Shown here: piece after piece, positions 46,797 to 61,703 of the stretch
How positions within the stretch are numbered: the stretch's first letter is position 1
Layout of the letters: each line of letters starts with the position of its first letter
Source of the DNA: Luzula sylvatica
Taxonomy: Eukaryota > Streptophyta > Magnoliopsida > Poales > Juncaceae
DNA: 64,000 nucleotides
Assembly: GCA_946800325.1 (NCBI GenBank)
Contig: OX326957.1
Location: 15,560,591 to 15,624,590 of the forward strand
Direction: 5' to 3'
Notes under the pieces: model-generated
Databases searched by the model: none
Told to the model about the DNA's origin: nothing
Seen by the model: the letters and a program-made list of their open reading frames with translations, nothing else
Program-made: the position numbers and the translations under genes

Positions 46797-47472
46797 GGGG
46801 GATTTACATATTTACCCTTTGTAAAACTTAAAATTGCATATTTATCCTTTTTAAAGTTAAAATATCATATTTACCCTCTCCAAAATTTAAAATATCATAT
46901 TTATCCTCAAATGAAAAACCATTCATATTCTCCATTAAAATTAACGGTCAACATCTAAAGTTACTATTTTACCATTTACATATTTATCCTTCTAAAAATC
47001 CAAAATATCATATTTACCTTTCTACAAATAAAAAATATCATATCTACCCGCTCAATAATAAAAATAAAATACGTACCATTTCGAAACAAAATATCGTATT
47101 TTCCGTCTAATTTAAAACATACAAAACAATTTAGAACAATTTATATAATAATTATTAAGGATTTGATTTCGTAGCTCAAAATCCGGTCTTTTAAGTTGGA
47201 CAGTAAATATGATATTTTATTTCGGAAGGCCACATATGTTATTTTTTTATTATTGAAAGGATAAATATGTATATTTATTTCTAGTAGGGTAAATATGATA
47301 TTTTGGGTTTTTTAACTGTTGAACGTTAGTTTTAACGGAGAAATTGAATGGTTTTTAGTTTCTGGATAATATGATAATTTAGATTTATGAGAGAGTAAAT
47401 ATGATGTTTTAATTTTAAGAAAGATAAATATGTAATTTTAAGTTTTAGAAATGATAAATATGTAAATACCCC
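46797..47472. mobile_element. Mutator-like MITE with very long inverted arms, 676 bp
   Basis: The ends are GGGGGATTTACATATTTACC and, inward from the right, GGGGTATTTACATATTTATC. The two arms are inverted copies over more than 300 bases each, so most of the element can fold back on itself. An exact 9-bp duplication AATATTTAA flanks it (46788-46796, 47473-47481), the length typical of Mutator elements. The arms consist mainly of AAATATCATATTTACCC-like units. No transposase is present. Confidence 0.9.
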
Positions 47473-47481
47473 AATATTTAA

Positions 47482-48800
47482 TAAGTCATTTGCTAACATA
47501 TATTAATTATGATGATAGTATAATAGAATATTTAACAGACCAATTTTGTTTTTCTTATAAAAGTTTACATATTAGCCCTCAAAGAATCTGAGACAGCCAA
47601 ACCAGAGCAACAATATTATACACCTGGCGGCATTCGCCCCGCACTCAACCCGCACACTGACGTAGCAGGAACGTTCTTGCCGCGTTAGCTGAAGAAACAA
47701 ATAAAAAATTATGCCTAAACCACAAAGATCTGGATCCGATAAGAAGATGGTAGGTTGGCGATGGGTGGGCAGAGAGAGTAGGCGGTCGGCCGTTAGGAGA
47801 GGGAGGGAGGGGGAGGGGGAGAGCAAGAACGAGGCAAAGGGAGAGAGAGGGCAAGAAATCGCCAGGTCCAATTTACAAATTTAGCAATGATCGACTATCA
47901 AAAAATAAAAATAAATAAATATTCAAATATTAAATTTGATCACGAATTTAAATTTTCAATTATCAGAATAAAGAAACTAATTGGAGGAGTCCTTTTTAAG
48001 CAAGTCCATGTCAAAAACCACTTCAGAATAAACTACATCGTTTGTGAATAAATCGTTTTGCAAAACCTTCACTCCATCTATTTCTCCAATTTACAAAAAG
48101 TAATTAATCAATTAATCAAATTAAAATAAATAAATAAATAATATGGAGATATACAACAACATCAACGTAAACCTGTGTTGTTTATAAATGACTTAGAGAT
48201 GATGAATATATTATTATTGGGTTTAACTTCCTACTTTCGACTTTTAACAATGATCAATTTGGAAATATTTTCTCAATTAACTAATGAATAATATAACGGA
48301 GAAAATAATTGGTAAAAAAAAAAAATCCCGATGAACCAAATTGACGTACAATATGATTATTGAGTTCAACAAAAATTTGTATTTAACTCTCATTTACTTG
48401 TTAGTTGACATAATCAACGTTCACAAATACATACGTCTCCGGAGAGGTCACGCGACCAACTTATGTTGTTTGGACACTCTATTCATATTTCCGAATGAAT
48501 GAATTACAACGTATCCATCATCGATTTACAACGTTCTATCGATGTGGTTTAGGCATTCACATGACGTGCTAGTCTAACACGAAAATTAATAGGAAGATCT
48601 AACGGATTTGATCACATGAGTTGGAAAATTGCTTTGAAAATTTGGAAAAGAAAGGATTTAATATTTAGATCCTCTTGATTAAGTTTAGTGCTCTAACAAT
48701 GATTATTTTCTTTTCTATAGAATGTTTTTTAGGGGAGATTCGGGAGAGAGAAATGTTAGAGATGAGGTATTTATATAAGTAGTGATACGTGTTGACCAGA
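47482..48800. other. Intergenic DNA
   Basis: No gene was recognised. A GA-rich stretch at 47775-47850 produces Leu/Pro/Ser-rich minus ORFs that look accidental. Confidence 0.5.
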
Positions 48801-48820
48801 CTCATCTTTTGAAACGTGTG

Positions 48821-49225
48821 ATTCGTTCGAGCGATGTCTCATCAACTAACAGTTGTAATTTAAAACGTGTACTTTTTCATACTAACATATTGTTTAAACA
48901 CAAATACAAATTCGTATGGTTTTCGGTCAAGTGTGTTTGAACGAATATGATATTAGTTCACACGATGTTCGAAGCAAAAACTTTTGTTTAGCCTTTGTGA
49001 TCAAATTTTTTTTTCCGTTCAAACGGATAATCAAACATTTGAACGATTCAATTTTAACATATCTCCCCATTACGAGTAAACCAAGACATAATGTACAAAG
49101 AAAAAGCTCACATGTTTTGTTGTCATAGAACTTTGCAACACAAAACATTGATTATTATTTAAACGCATGTAATTATTCATTTAAATATTATGTTTAAATA
49201 CATAATTATTCGTTTGAACGATAAC
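48821..49225. repeat. Diffuse cluster of CGTTYGAACG-like palindromes
   Basis: Imperfect copies include ATTCGTTCGAGCGA (about 48822), TGTTTGAACGAAT (about 48935), CCGTTCAAACGG (about 49016), CATTTGAACGATT (about 49037) and ATTCGTTTGAACGAT (about 49208). They are degenerate and irregularly spaced, but the CGTT-NN-AACG core is the one seen at 21753-21921. Confidence 0.5.
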
Positions 49226-49387
49226 ATAAATATCATTGGTCCCGCGAAAAAATAATAGAATTAAATTGTATTTGGACTTAAAAAGTAATTATGATCTAAA
49301 TTTCCGAAAGTAATATTTTGAAGCCCAATATTTGAGTCAAAAAGCCCTTTGAATCCTTTTTTTTTCTTCTTCTTCGTGTTCTATTTA

Positions 49388-50733
49388 GGGGCCGTTTGGC
49401 AAGCGGAATTAGTAGAGTGGAATCGGATTATAAGGTGGAGGAGTAAAAAATTCTGGAATTAGTAATTCCACAGGTTGTTTGGATGTCCGAATTATAAGAT
49501 GCTGGAAAATATAATTCTTTGTTTGGTTTGTCACAAAAATTTGGAATTTTGTTATTAAAAATGTAGAAATAATATTTCATTAAAATTGATAAAGAATAAT
49601 AATATTATTGTAATATTAGTTAGATAAAAACATATTATTATAATATAACATTATTTCAATATAAAATTATAACAATATTATTATATAAAATTCTATTATA
49701 TTGTTATATTTTATAAGTAATTATGAAAATACTGGAATTTAGTTAATACTTTTAATATAATTACTATAATATTAGGAATTATATAGAAAATAATATAAAA
49801 TATTAAATGTACTTTTATATTATTATATTATATCTATTAATATATATTATTATTAAAATAATTATTTTATTATTTCAATATAAGTTCTATAATATTATAA
49901 ATTGTATAATAATAATTTGAAAATATTAAATGTACTTCTATATTATTATAATATTATAATTTATCTAATCATATATAATGTAAGTAATATTGTTGTTTTA
50001 ATATATTTATTATAATATTAGCAAGTATATAATAATAATATTAAATATAAAAGAAATATACTTTTATATTATTATAATGTTATATTTTATCTATTAATAT
50101 ATATTATAATTAAAATAATTAGCATGTTATTTTAATATAATTACTATAATATTAATAATTATATTATAATAATAAAAAAAATATTAAATTTACTTTTATA
50201 TTATTATAATATTAAATTTTATGTATTAATATATATCTTATTATTAAAATTATTATTTTAATATTTTAATATAATTACTATAATATTTGCAATTACCTAA
50301 TAATAATATTATAATAATAATTAAAAAATGTTAAATGTACGTCTATATTATTAAAATTTTAAATTTTATCTATTAATATATATTATAGTTAAAATAATTA
50401 TTTTATTATAATATTAATTATATTTATTAATTATTAATTATATTATGATAAAATAATTATTTATCCATATATTAATATAATATAATATTAGTTATATTGA
50501 TTAATACTTATAAAATTATCATAATATTAATTAAATTAATTTAATAATTAGATGAAAATGCTCCACTTTGACACTCCAACTTTTATTGGAATTTCAATTT
50601 GCAAGAAAAATGGAATTATGATATGCTCCACCATCTAATTCTTTCCATAATTCTTTGTGCCAAACAAAAAATTTGCATGATTGGAATTTTAAGATTCAAT
50701 TCCATCCCTAATTCCATGCATCCAAACACACCC
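49388..50733 (+). mobile_element. AT-rich TIR element, copy 2, 1346 bp
   Basis: It starts GGGGCCGTTTGGCAAG and ends (inward) GGGTGTGTTTGGATGC, with TA on each side (49386-49387, 50734-50735). The TTTGG-type ends with a TA or TWA target resemble PIF/Harbinger or Tc1-like MITEs. The core is almost pure A/T. It is the inverse-oriented relative of 33932-35191, sharing AATTCCATGCATCCAAACAC, GCTCCACTTTG and ACTCCAAC..TTTTATTGGAATT. It lies about 130 bp upstream of the intact F-box gene's leader intron. Confidence 0.75.
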
Positions 50734-51013
50734 TAGAGAAACCGGAAAGCAAATCAGATTTCCGGTGAGAACAAAACGATAATGAAAAAAAATCCCGAAC
50801 AAAACCCTTTTCATCTCATCGTTTCGTCGCCTCACGATTAGCTCGGAAGCCCTTCTGTACTCGGTAAGTCGATATATTCACCACTCATCAGTTTTTTCTT
50901 GCCATATTCGTGCAATTTCACTTCTAAAGTTGCTTATTTCTCCCTATTTCTAATGTTGGTAATTACAGTTCTAGATTCTAATTGGGTCGTGAAAGAAAGA
51001 GACTTGAAAAGAA

Positions 51014-52434
51014 ATGGATGAAATTGATAGGATAAGCTCCCTTCCAGACTGCTTGATTCACCACATACTCTCCTTCCTCGAAACCAAGGAATCGGTATGC
51101 ACGAGCATCCTTTCTAAAAGATGGATCAATGTCTGGAAATCCATCCCCGTTCTCAATCTAAATGCTTCAGAGTTCAATCAATTGGAAAATTTCGAGAATT
51201 TCGTGAACTTCGTTCTCTACAACAAACTCTTTCCAATTCCCGAGAAATTAGACACCTTCAATCTGGCGTGGCACCCTTGGGATGAACACAGCCATCAAAC
51301 CATCAATATATGGATGTATAATCTCGTCCCTTTGAAACCAAGGGAGGTCAATATTGATATATCCAATATGAACGATTTATCTTTCCTCTCGCACTTATTC
51401 AATTGCTCTGCTTTGGAGAGCATGTTCTTGTGGCTTAAACCCAGTGGAGTTTTCTCTCTGATCGATCCAACGGTTATAAATTACCTTCCATCTTTGATGA
51501 GTTTGAATCTTGGATGGCTCACATTAGAAGACGAGTTTATTCAGAAACTCATTTCAGGGTGCCCTGTTCTCGAAGAATTAGTGCTTGAAAATTGCTTTTT
51601 GGACATATCTGAAAAAATTACTTCGTCTACGATGAAGACGCTCATAATGTCGAACACGGGCTTAACTGAGAAGTCGAGATTGAGGATTTTTATGCCAAAT
51701 TTGGTATATTTGTCTTGTGAAGTTCGTTTGGGGAGGGCTTCTTTTGAAAATTTGTTGGTTCTTGAGTACGCGAGTGTTAGTATATGGAGCAATGGAGATA
51801 ATTCCGATGGAAACGAAACTAACTTGCTAAGAGGCCTTTCAAATGCAAAAACTCTTCGACTTTTCGGTTACTTTGTCAAAGTAATTTTTTTATAATGTAC
51901 CTCAAACAATATATTCATACTATTACTCAAATATTCTTATGAAATGATATTTTTTTTTTGTGTTTATGTTGAAAAGACTATGTTGGAGAAGGAAGCATTA
52001 GATGTACCGGTTTTTGAGAAATTGGAAAGCTTGGTTCTCGGAGCGTTTACTATAAACACGGACTTGGAACCAATCGATTCGCTTCTTGAATGTGCACCTA
52101 ATTTGGAGACGCTTACTTTGCAACAAATCAAGGTACGATTATCAAAACAAACATCTCTAAGCCCTAAACCCTACTACGATTGACCATATTTTATTGACGA
52201 AATTTTCATTATTGTAAACTATAGATGGCAAAAACACGTGCTTTGGAGCCGAACGGCGGAGTTAGAGAGAAGATCAGATGCGACGGCTTGAAGACGATCG
52301 AAATTTTGAATCCTTCGGGCCATGAAATTGGAGTCCATGATTTGGTTCAGTTTTTGGCGGTTCATTTAAAGACCGTAAAGAAATTTATAGTCAATGAGGA
52401 TGATGATGCTTCGAGTTGGTCTCGTTCTGCATGA
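51014..52434 (+). CDS. F-box/LRR/FBD protein, intact
   Basis: Exons 51014-51880, 51977-52132 and 52225-52434 give 410 residues with in-frame GT-AG junctions. Residues 3-45 form the F-box (RISSLPDCLIHHILSFLETK, then SVCTSILSKRWINVWKSIP), which binds SKP1 in SCF ubiquitin ligases. Residues about 120-330 are degenerate leucine-rich repeats (LPSLMSLNLGWLTLEDEF, CPVLEELVLENCFLD), the likely substrate-binding face. Residues about 355-405 match the FBD domain (GLKTIEILNPSGHEI, HDLVQFLAVHLKTVKKFI). The leader has its own intron (about 50862-50969). This is the only intact member of the local group; paralogous pieces lie at 40559, 43128 and 53753. The substrate cannot be predicted. Confidence 0.92.
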
Positions 52435-53740
52435 ATGGTTTTCTCGAGTTCTTATTGCATGAAGCTTTAACTTTTCTTTTTTGACTGCTTTTTGTAATTT
52501 AGTTGTAATTATTTACCTATGGGAAATTACATCTTGATAGGTCAAATTAAAGCATATTTTCGGGTATTTGTCAATGAATTTGATTTCGCTTATTTTGTGA
52601 ATGACAAAATATTCTAATTTTAAGGACGTTTTTTAATTCATTTTTGAACAATTTCATTGTACCACGTCATTACAAATAGGGTTAGCATTTTGGGATTTCC
52701 GTTTCGTCGGGTTTAGGATGATAGGCATTCCTGGTTCTAGGCCACGCTCTCGTGTCAAAGACCTAGAACCGCATTCCCGCAAAACATATGATCGTATAAA
52801 AGCTTGGGTTGTCTTTTAATTTATTCTTTCTTCTTCTGAAGATAAACATGCGTATTTTTGCAAATTGACCTTGTTTTTTTCTTTTATTTTGTATTAAAAA
52901 ATATATTATTTCGTTTGCAAGTGTAGTATTTTGTCAAAATTACGAGATTATTTTTCAGAAACGTTAATTTGTTGAATTATCCTTTTTTTTAATAATCTCA
53001 ATCTCTAACATGTGTAATTACTTCAGAAAAAACGAAAATTACTTTGGCTTTGTCAATAACAATATACTTGCAAACCAAAATATTTTTTTTTTTTTTTTTT
53101 GCAACTCAACCAAAAAGCACAAGTATTAAGTAAAACAATTATTATTTCTACATTGCAAAAATCCACTTTATTATTGAGAAATTGCAAAAGAAGAGTGTTT
53201 TTTTGCTGCAATAGTGAACATGGTTTTTGCAATTTAGGTATTTGTGGGGGGTTCGCTTTGCAGATTCCTCGAAATCAAAAGAAGAATAACATTTATCTTT
53301 AATAAAAAATTCAACCAAGTCCTCAATGTTTTAATACATCAAAATACCAAAAAAAGAATAACATTTTATCTTTAATAAAAAATTCAATCAAGTCATCAAT
53401 GTTTTAATACATCAAAATACCGAAGGTGTAAACCGACACAACATAGTATATCAAAATCCAAATAATATTTTTTCCTGGCCCAGATAATTTTTTTTTTTCT
53501 GATCCAAACATTTCTAATGACAAAAATAATAATAAAAACGTTTAACAGAAAAAGTGCTAAATACGATAAAAAGAATTTTTTTTTGTAAACAGTTACAAGT
53601 TACAACATTGGTCCTGAAATCTTCTCGTCTCCTGCCAAGAAGCACTAATCTTCTTCTTCATTCTAATCCGATGTGTATTAAATCCCATATATTTCTCGAA
53701 TCACTGTTAAACTTCCTTACCATATTGCGTGAAAGAAACA
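52435..53740. other. Intergenic DNA between F-box paralogues
   Basis: There is a probable 3' UTR, then AT-rich DNA. A stretch of about 60 bases with AATAACATT..ATCTTTAATAAAAAATTCAA is tandemly repeated at about 53285-53345 and 53357-53417. No gene is visible. Confidence 0.55.
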
Positions 53741-53854
53741 GGATTTGAAGAGATGGACAAAATTGACAGGATAAACTCCCTTACTGATGAATTGCTTCAT
53801 GACGTACTTTCCTTCTTGAAAACTAAGGAATCGGTACGCACAAACGTCCTTTCT

Positions 53855-54116
53855 TTCTTTTTTGAAGGAGGTTTGACAATGTGTCGAGATCTCGAATATA
53901 TTAGATCAAAGAAGTGAAACGAATGAGAGAATTTGAGAAGAATATATAAGACAATATTTTTATTTTTTTTTAAGAGAATCGTAGACCACGAATCGTGGTT
54001 ATTATAGGGTTTTTTTTTTTTATATATTGATGCCGTCGGGATTCGAACCCACAACTTCTACAACATGAGGGTTTATTGTGCTGAGCACTCAACCATCTAG
54101 GTTATGGGACCATTGG
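53855..54116 (-). mobile_element. tRNA-derived SINE inside an F-box exon
   Basis: On the minus strand the head has an A-box-like TAGATGGTTGAGTGC and a perfect B box GGTTCGAATCC in a tRNA-like arrangement, beginning GGTCCCATAACC. A non-tRNA body and A-rich stretches follow. A 16-bp direct repeat flanks it: CACAAACGTCCTTTCT (53839-53854) and CACAAGCGTCCTTTCT (54117-54132). The duplication is F-box coding sequence, which proves insertion into the exon. Confidence 0.9.
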
Positions 54117-55050
54117 CACAAGCGTCCTTTCTAAAAGATGGATCGATCTTTGGAAATCCGTGCCATGTGTTGACATAGATTCATTGGGTTTTGCCGAAGA
54201 AATAAATTTGAGAATTTCGTGAATGCCGTTCTGTAACTTGGCAAGTCCGATCACATTGACACTTTTCGGCTGACGTGGCACCCTTTGTCCGACCAACACT
54301 TTTCATCAATCATGAAATGGATCTTTCATGTGATCAATACCAAACCAAGGGTTCTCGATTTGAATATATCGCTGGCGTCTCAGACATGTTTGCATCCATG
54401 CATATTCACGTGCTCGACTCTGGAGACTTTGTGTTTGTCGGGAAAATTAAAATTATACAGTTTTAGGGATAGGAGAGGAATCTGTCAAACGGTTATAGAT
54501 CTTCCACGTTTGAAAACTTTGAATCTTAGATCGATAAATCTTGTCGGTTATTTTGTCGATGATTTTGTCGAGAGACTCGTCTTAGGGTGCCCTAATCTTC
54601 AAGAGTTAGTGTTTGAAGATTGTATGTTGTATGCAAATACGAGGATCTGTTCCTCAACTTTGAAGAAACTCACGATTAAAAACGTTTTATTGATACAAAG
54701 GACCCCGAAAACAAGATTCAGAATTTCAGTTCTGAGTTTGGTGTATTTTTGGTGTAATATTTATTTAGGCGCGATTCTCTTCGAGAATATGTTGGCTCTA
54801 GAATATGCACATATAAATATGACAGGCTCGAGTCTTCATTATTATGATGACGATGATTATGATGAAAGAACTCAAACTGAGAAGTCGTTGATGAGCCTTT
54901 CACATGCAAGGCATCTTCGAATATCCGATCCCGCTATCAAAGTAAGTATTTTTTTTTTCCGTCGTGCTTCTTACAACAAAGTAACAAACCAAAGTATATA
55001 TCACACTTTAAACTTATTGTCTTTTTGTTTGTGTGAATCAGAAAGGGTAA

Positions 55051-55330
55051 CTATACCGTGCCCCTCAAATGTCACCAAACACCCTCTGTATAGGTTTGGT
55101 GATTATATGGAACCCCAAATTGCACCCCAACCGTTTCAATTGTTTGTTAATTCAAATTTGAATTAACGGTTAATTCAAAGTTAATTATCGGTTAATACAA
55201 TTGTATTATTTATTAACAAAAATAATAATTTCAATTAACGATTAATACATTATTGGGTACAACAAGTGGGAGATGTGAATTGGCTCCCCCATATAGAGGG
55301 TGTTTTGTGACATTTGAGGGGTACCATATA
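55051..55330. mobile_element. TIR MITE in the pseudogene intron, first of three
   Basis: The arms read CCCCTCAAATGTCACCAAAC on the left and CCCCTCAAATGTCACAAAAC inward from the right, continuing ACCCTCTRTAT. The core is TTAATTAA-rich. The outermost bases (ATACCGTG / ATATGGTA) are less conserved, and the target duplication is unclear. Confidence 0.7.
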
Positions 55331-55360
55331 CGACCTCAGTCAGAAAAGAGGTTATATAAT

Positions 55361-55554
55361 TGGCCTCCAAAACTCACCCAAACACCATTAATGCGTCAAT
55401 CGAGGGTGTTTAAATGAATTGATTAGATTCCTAAATGGATTGATTGAACTCCTTAATTAAATCAATCCATTTAACCATGGATTAGGATTTAATCAATCCA
55501 ATTAAACACCCTAGATTAACGCATCAAATGTGTTTGAGTGAGTTTTGGGGGCTA
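55361..55554. mobile_element. TIR MITE in the pseudogene intron, second of three
   Basis: The arms read CCTCCAAAACTCACCCAAAC and, inward from the right, CCCCCAAAACTCACTCAAAC. Further inverted matches (AATGCGTCAATCGAGGGTG / GATGCGTTAATCTAGGGTG) extend the fold-back to most of the element. The family differs from its neighbour at 55051. Confidence 0.7.
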
Positions 55555-55565
55555 AGTATATTTTT

Positions 55566-55671
55566 CAATGTTTTAAATTGCGATATTGCGACGCTATTTA
55601 GTAGGTTGCGGCATTGCGTTTTAAAAATATTTATTGCGATTTGCGGTATGACGCCGCAATTTAAATAACTG
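55566..55671. mobile_element. hAT-type MITE, 106 bp, ATTGCG family, third of three
   Basis: It starts CAATGTTTTAAATTGCG and ends (inward) CAGTTATTTAAATTGCG. The flanks ATATTTTT (55558-55565) and ATATTTTC (55672-55679) differ at one of eight bases. It is the shortest member of the family of 9164-10064 and 10859-11053. Confidence 0.85.
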
Positions 55672-55786
55672 ATATTTTCCCATCAAAAAATGTTGGAGGA
55701 ATCAGAATATTTAGGTGTTTTTGAGCATTTTGAGAATCTAAAGATCTTGGAGCTTGGTTATTTTAAGATAAGCAATGATTTTGAAT

Positions 55787-56324
55787 CACTGTTGCGAAAA
55801 ACGGTGAAAAAATAGTGTTTCGGTGGGAAAACGTTTCTTTTTTACAAGACGGTTGAAAAAACGGTCAAACATTTTTTTTATCGTGTTTGACCGTTTTTTT
55901 GGGAAAAAAACGTTTCACGGTTCGAAAAACGTCCGTTTTTCACAACAACAAAAATTGGGATTTTGATTATTTATCGTTTTTCAGCCCATTTTTTTTTCCA
56001 GCCCAATAAAATTATCATTTTTTTTACTTACGGTCCCGAATGATGTTAATGATTTTACTATTTATTTTATGTTTGGATTTGATTTTATATTTTGATGTTA
56101 CGTTTATGTTAGACATTCGTTTTGATGTTATGTTTTATGTTAGATATTGTTTATATTATTTTTTTACTATTAAAAAAATTAAATTATTATATTTTTTTTT
56201 GTTTCATCTATAAATTTTAATTAAATTATTACCGATTTCGGTGACCGCTTTTTCACCGTTTTACGGTAATCCCGTTTTACGGTCCCCGACCGTTCCGTAC
56301 CGTTTTCCGTATTTTACAACATTG
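55787..56324. mobile_element. hAT-type MITE, 538 bp, AAAACGGT type, in an F-box exon
   Basis: The ends are CACTGTTGCGAAAAACGG and, inward from the right, CAATGTTGTAAAATACGG. The flanks TTTTGAAT (55779-55786) and TTTCGAAC (56325-56332) match at six of eight bases. The subterminal parts repeat AAAACGGT and CGTTTTAC units. Homology to the F-box family resumes on both sides, which supports the boundaries independently. Confidence 0.8.
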
Positions 56325-56663
56325 TTTCGAACGAACTGCGTCATTTCTAAGTCGTATCCCTAATTTGGAGAAGATCGTTTTAAGGCACATTATGGTACAC
56401 ACACACACACTCAAAACAAACAACATTTCCTTTAGATCCAAGTAGTTGTAGGAAATTTTTAACCAATGTCATTAACAAAGGTTTTATATCTCGATTGAAT
56501 ATAGATGGAAGAAAGTACCATATTGGTAATGAAAGTAGCTTCATCGACCCAACGCGGCAAGCCTCAAAACGGTTGAAATCGTGCGTTGCGGTGGAACACG
56601 ATGAAAGAGTGAAAGCATATACGGAAAATTATAATCAGCTTCTCCTAACTGTCAATGAAATAG

Positions 56664-57880
56664 ATGATTGATCAAATGTAGAATTTATTTTCGATGCTAT
56701 TACATTGAAATATATTAGGAGAAGCGTGAGAAAGAAAAAGAATAAACTATTTACTTCCATGCAATCTTCAATCTATTAAAATTGCAGATTTTATTTACAA
56801 ACAAGTTTGTTAAAGTTCCGTGAAGAGAACATGTATGTCTTTCGATGAAGCTCACCAGCATCATAAAAAACAAAAATAAGCATTCTGATTTCTGACCCAT
56901 ATATATCCATGAGAGAGGTCTAAACATTGTTGCGCGTTTGAACTTTGCCAATAATCGGTATCGGGTTTATATAATCATGGATTTCAAAAGTCAGGTCGTG
57001 CATAATTCGAAATAGATTTCTTGTATAAACTGGGACAACGAATCTCGGTTCTGATCTCCGTATATATAGCAAAATTAGATTTGTAATCCCCGTTTCGTCT
57101 TGTAACCGAGCATCCTCCATGTCAAACCAGGCCTTGTCTTCATCAGTCGTCCCACCAAGCGGACCCAAATCAATCGCCATCGATGGTTTCGTATAATGGA
57201 ACTCGATTTGAAGAGTTTGATATACACGGTTCGAATTTGTTTGGACTCGGCTTTTATGCACATCTTTTTCAAACTCCCGAATTGCATATGTTGAAAAGAA
57301 TTTTTAAAAGAATTGAAGTGTTGTTGGAAATTAGTAGAAGTTATAGACTTAGTCTTGTGTATTTAAGCATGCATCTTAATGCATGTGATAAAATAAAATA
57401 AAAACGATCTTCTAAGGCATAAACAAGTGATGAAGCAAAATATAATATGTATAAATAATATTTATTTGTTTAGGGCATGTTTGATTTAAGGGATTGTAGG
57501 GTTTCAAATTCATTGATTGATTTCATGATGTAGTGATTTCTGGTCTGAAGATTCAGAGTATTTTGGAATACATGTATTTGACAATACATGAGTTATTTGA
57601 TTGGATAGATTTCGAAATCATGTAAACAAAAAAATGTCATTAGATTTTCGATACAAATTCATGATTTATAATTTTGCTGGAATTAGTTATAATATATTAT
57701 TTCTATTCTACTCAATTATATAATATTATATCATATTACATCATATAATATAATATAATATAATAGTTTAGATGCGGATCCTATCGAAATTTGGAAGCTA
57801 AGCATAAAATACACATCACAATTCCATGCTTCCAATAAATCTCTTCCTACAACCCTAACCCTAAAAAAGAGAAAAAAATA
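56664..57880. other. Intergenic DNA with one unassigned small ORF
   Basis: The minus strand from 57182 to 56920 is open for 87 codons (starts MAIDLGPLGGTTDEDKAWFD). GPLGG recalls the start of jacalin-like lectin domains, but the rest does not clearly fit, so I do not call a gene. The remainder is AT-rich and ends in the 3' flank of the GLR gene. Confidence 0.35.

Positions 57881-61703
<3,823 letters not shown>

Larger units (their letters stand above)
53753..56663 (+). pseudogene. F-box/LRR/FBD pseudogene broken by a SINE and MITEs
   Basis: It starts MDKIDRINSLTDELLHDVLS, an F-box, but a SINE at 53855-54116 splits the F-box exon. After it comes KRWIDLWKSVP, with a frameshift and stops before an open LRR stretch (54285-54940: LPRLKTLNLRSINLVGYF, CPNLQELVFEDCMLY). 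The first intron (donor about 54943) holds three MITEs. Exon 2 resumes at about 55691 (MLEESEYLGVFEHFENLKIL) and is cut by a hAT-type insertion at 55787-56324. RIPNLEKI continues after it, and an FBD remnant (ASLKTVEIV) lies near 56550 before stops. The order is that of the intact gene at 51014. Translation of a working F-box protein is not possible. Confidence 0.88.

Noticed and set aside
47572..47871. 99-codon minus ORF starting MDLAISCPLSPF
   Set aside because: Its composition comes from a GA-rich stretch. No domain, splice context or homologue was recognised.
53990..54116. A tRNA gene on the minus strand
   Set aside because: It has A and B boxes, but no convincing cloverleaf ends, an A-rich body follows, and 16-bp target duplications flank it. 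It is a SINE.
56920..57182. Possible jacalin-like lectin gene
   Set aside because: Only GPLGG fits the family; the later strands and sugar-binding motif are absent, so it is noted in the intergenic entry only.
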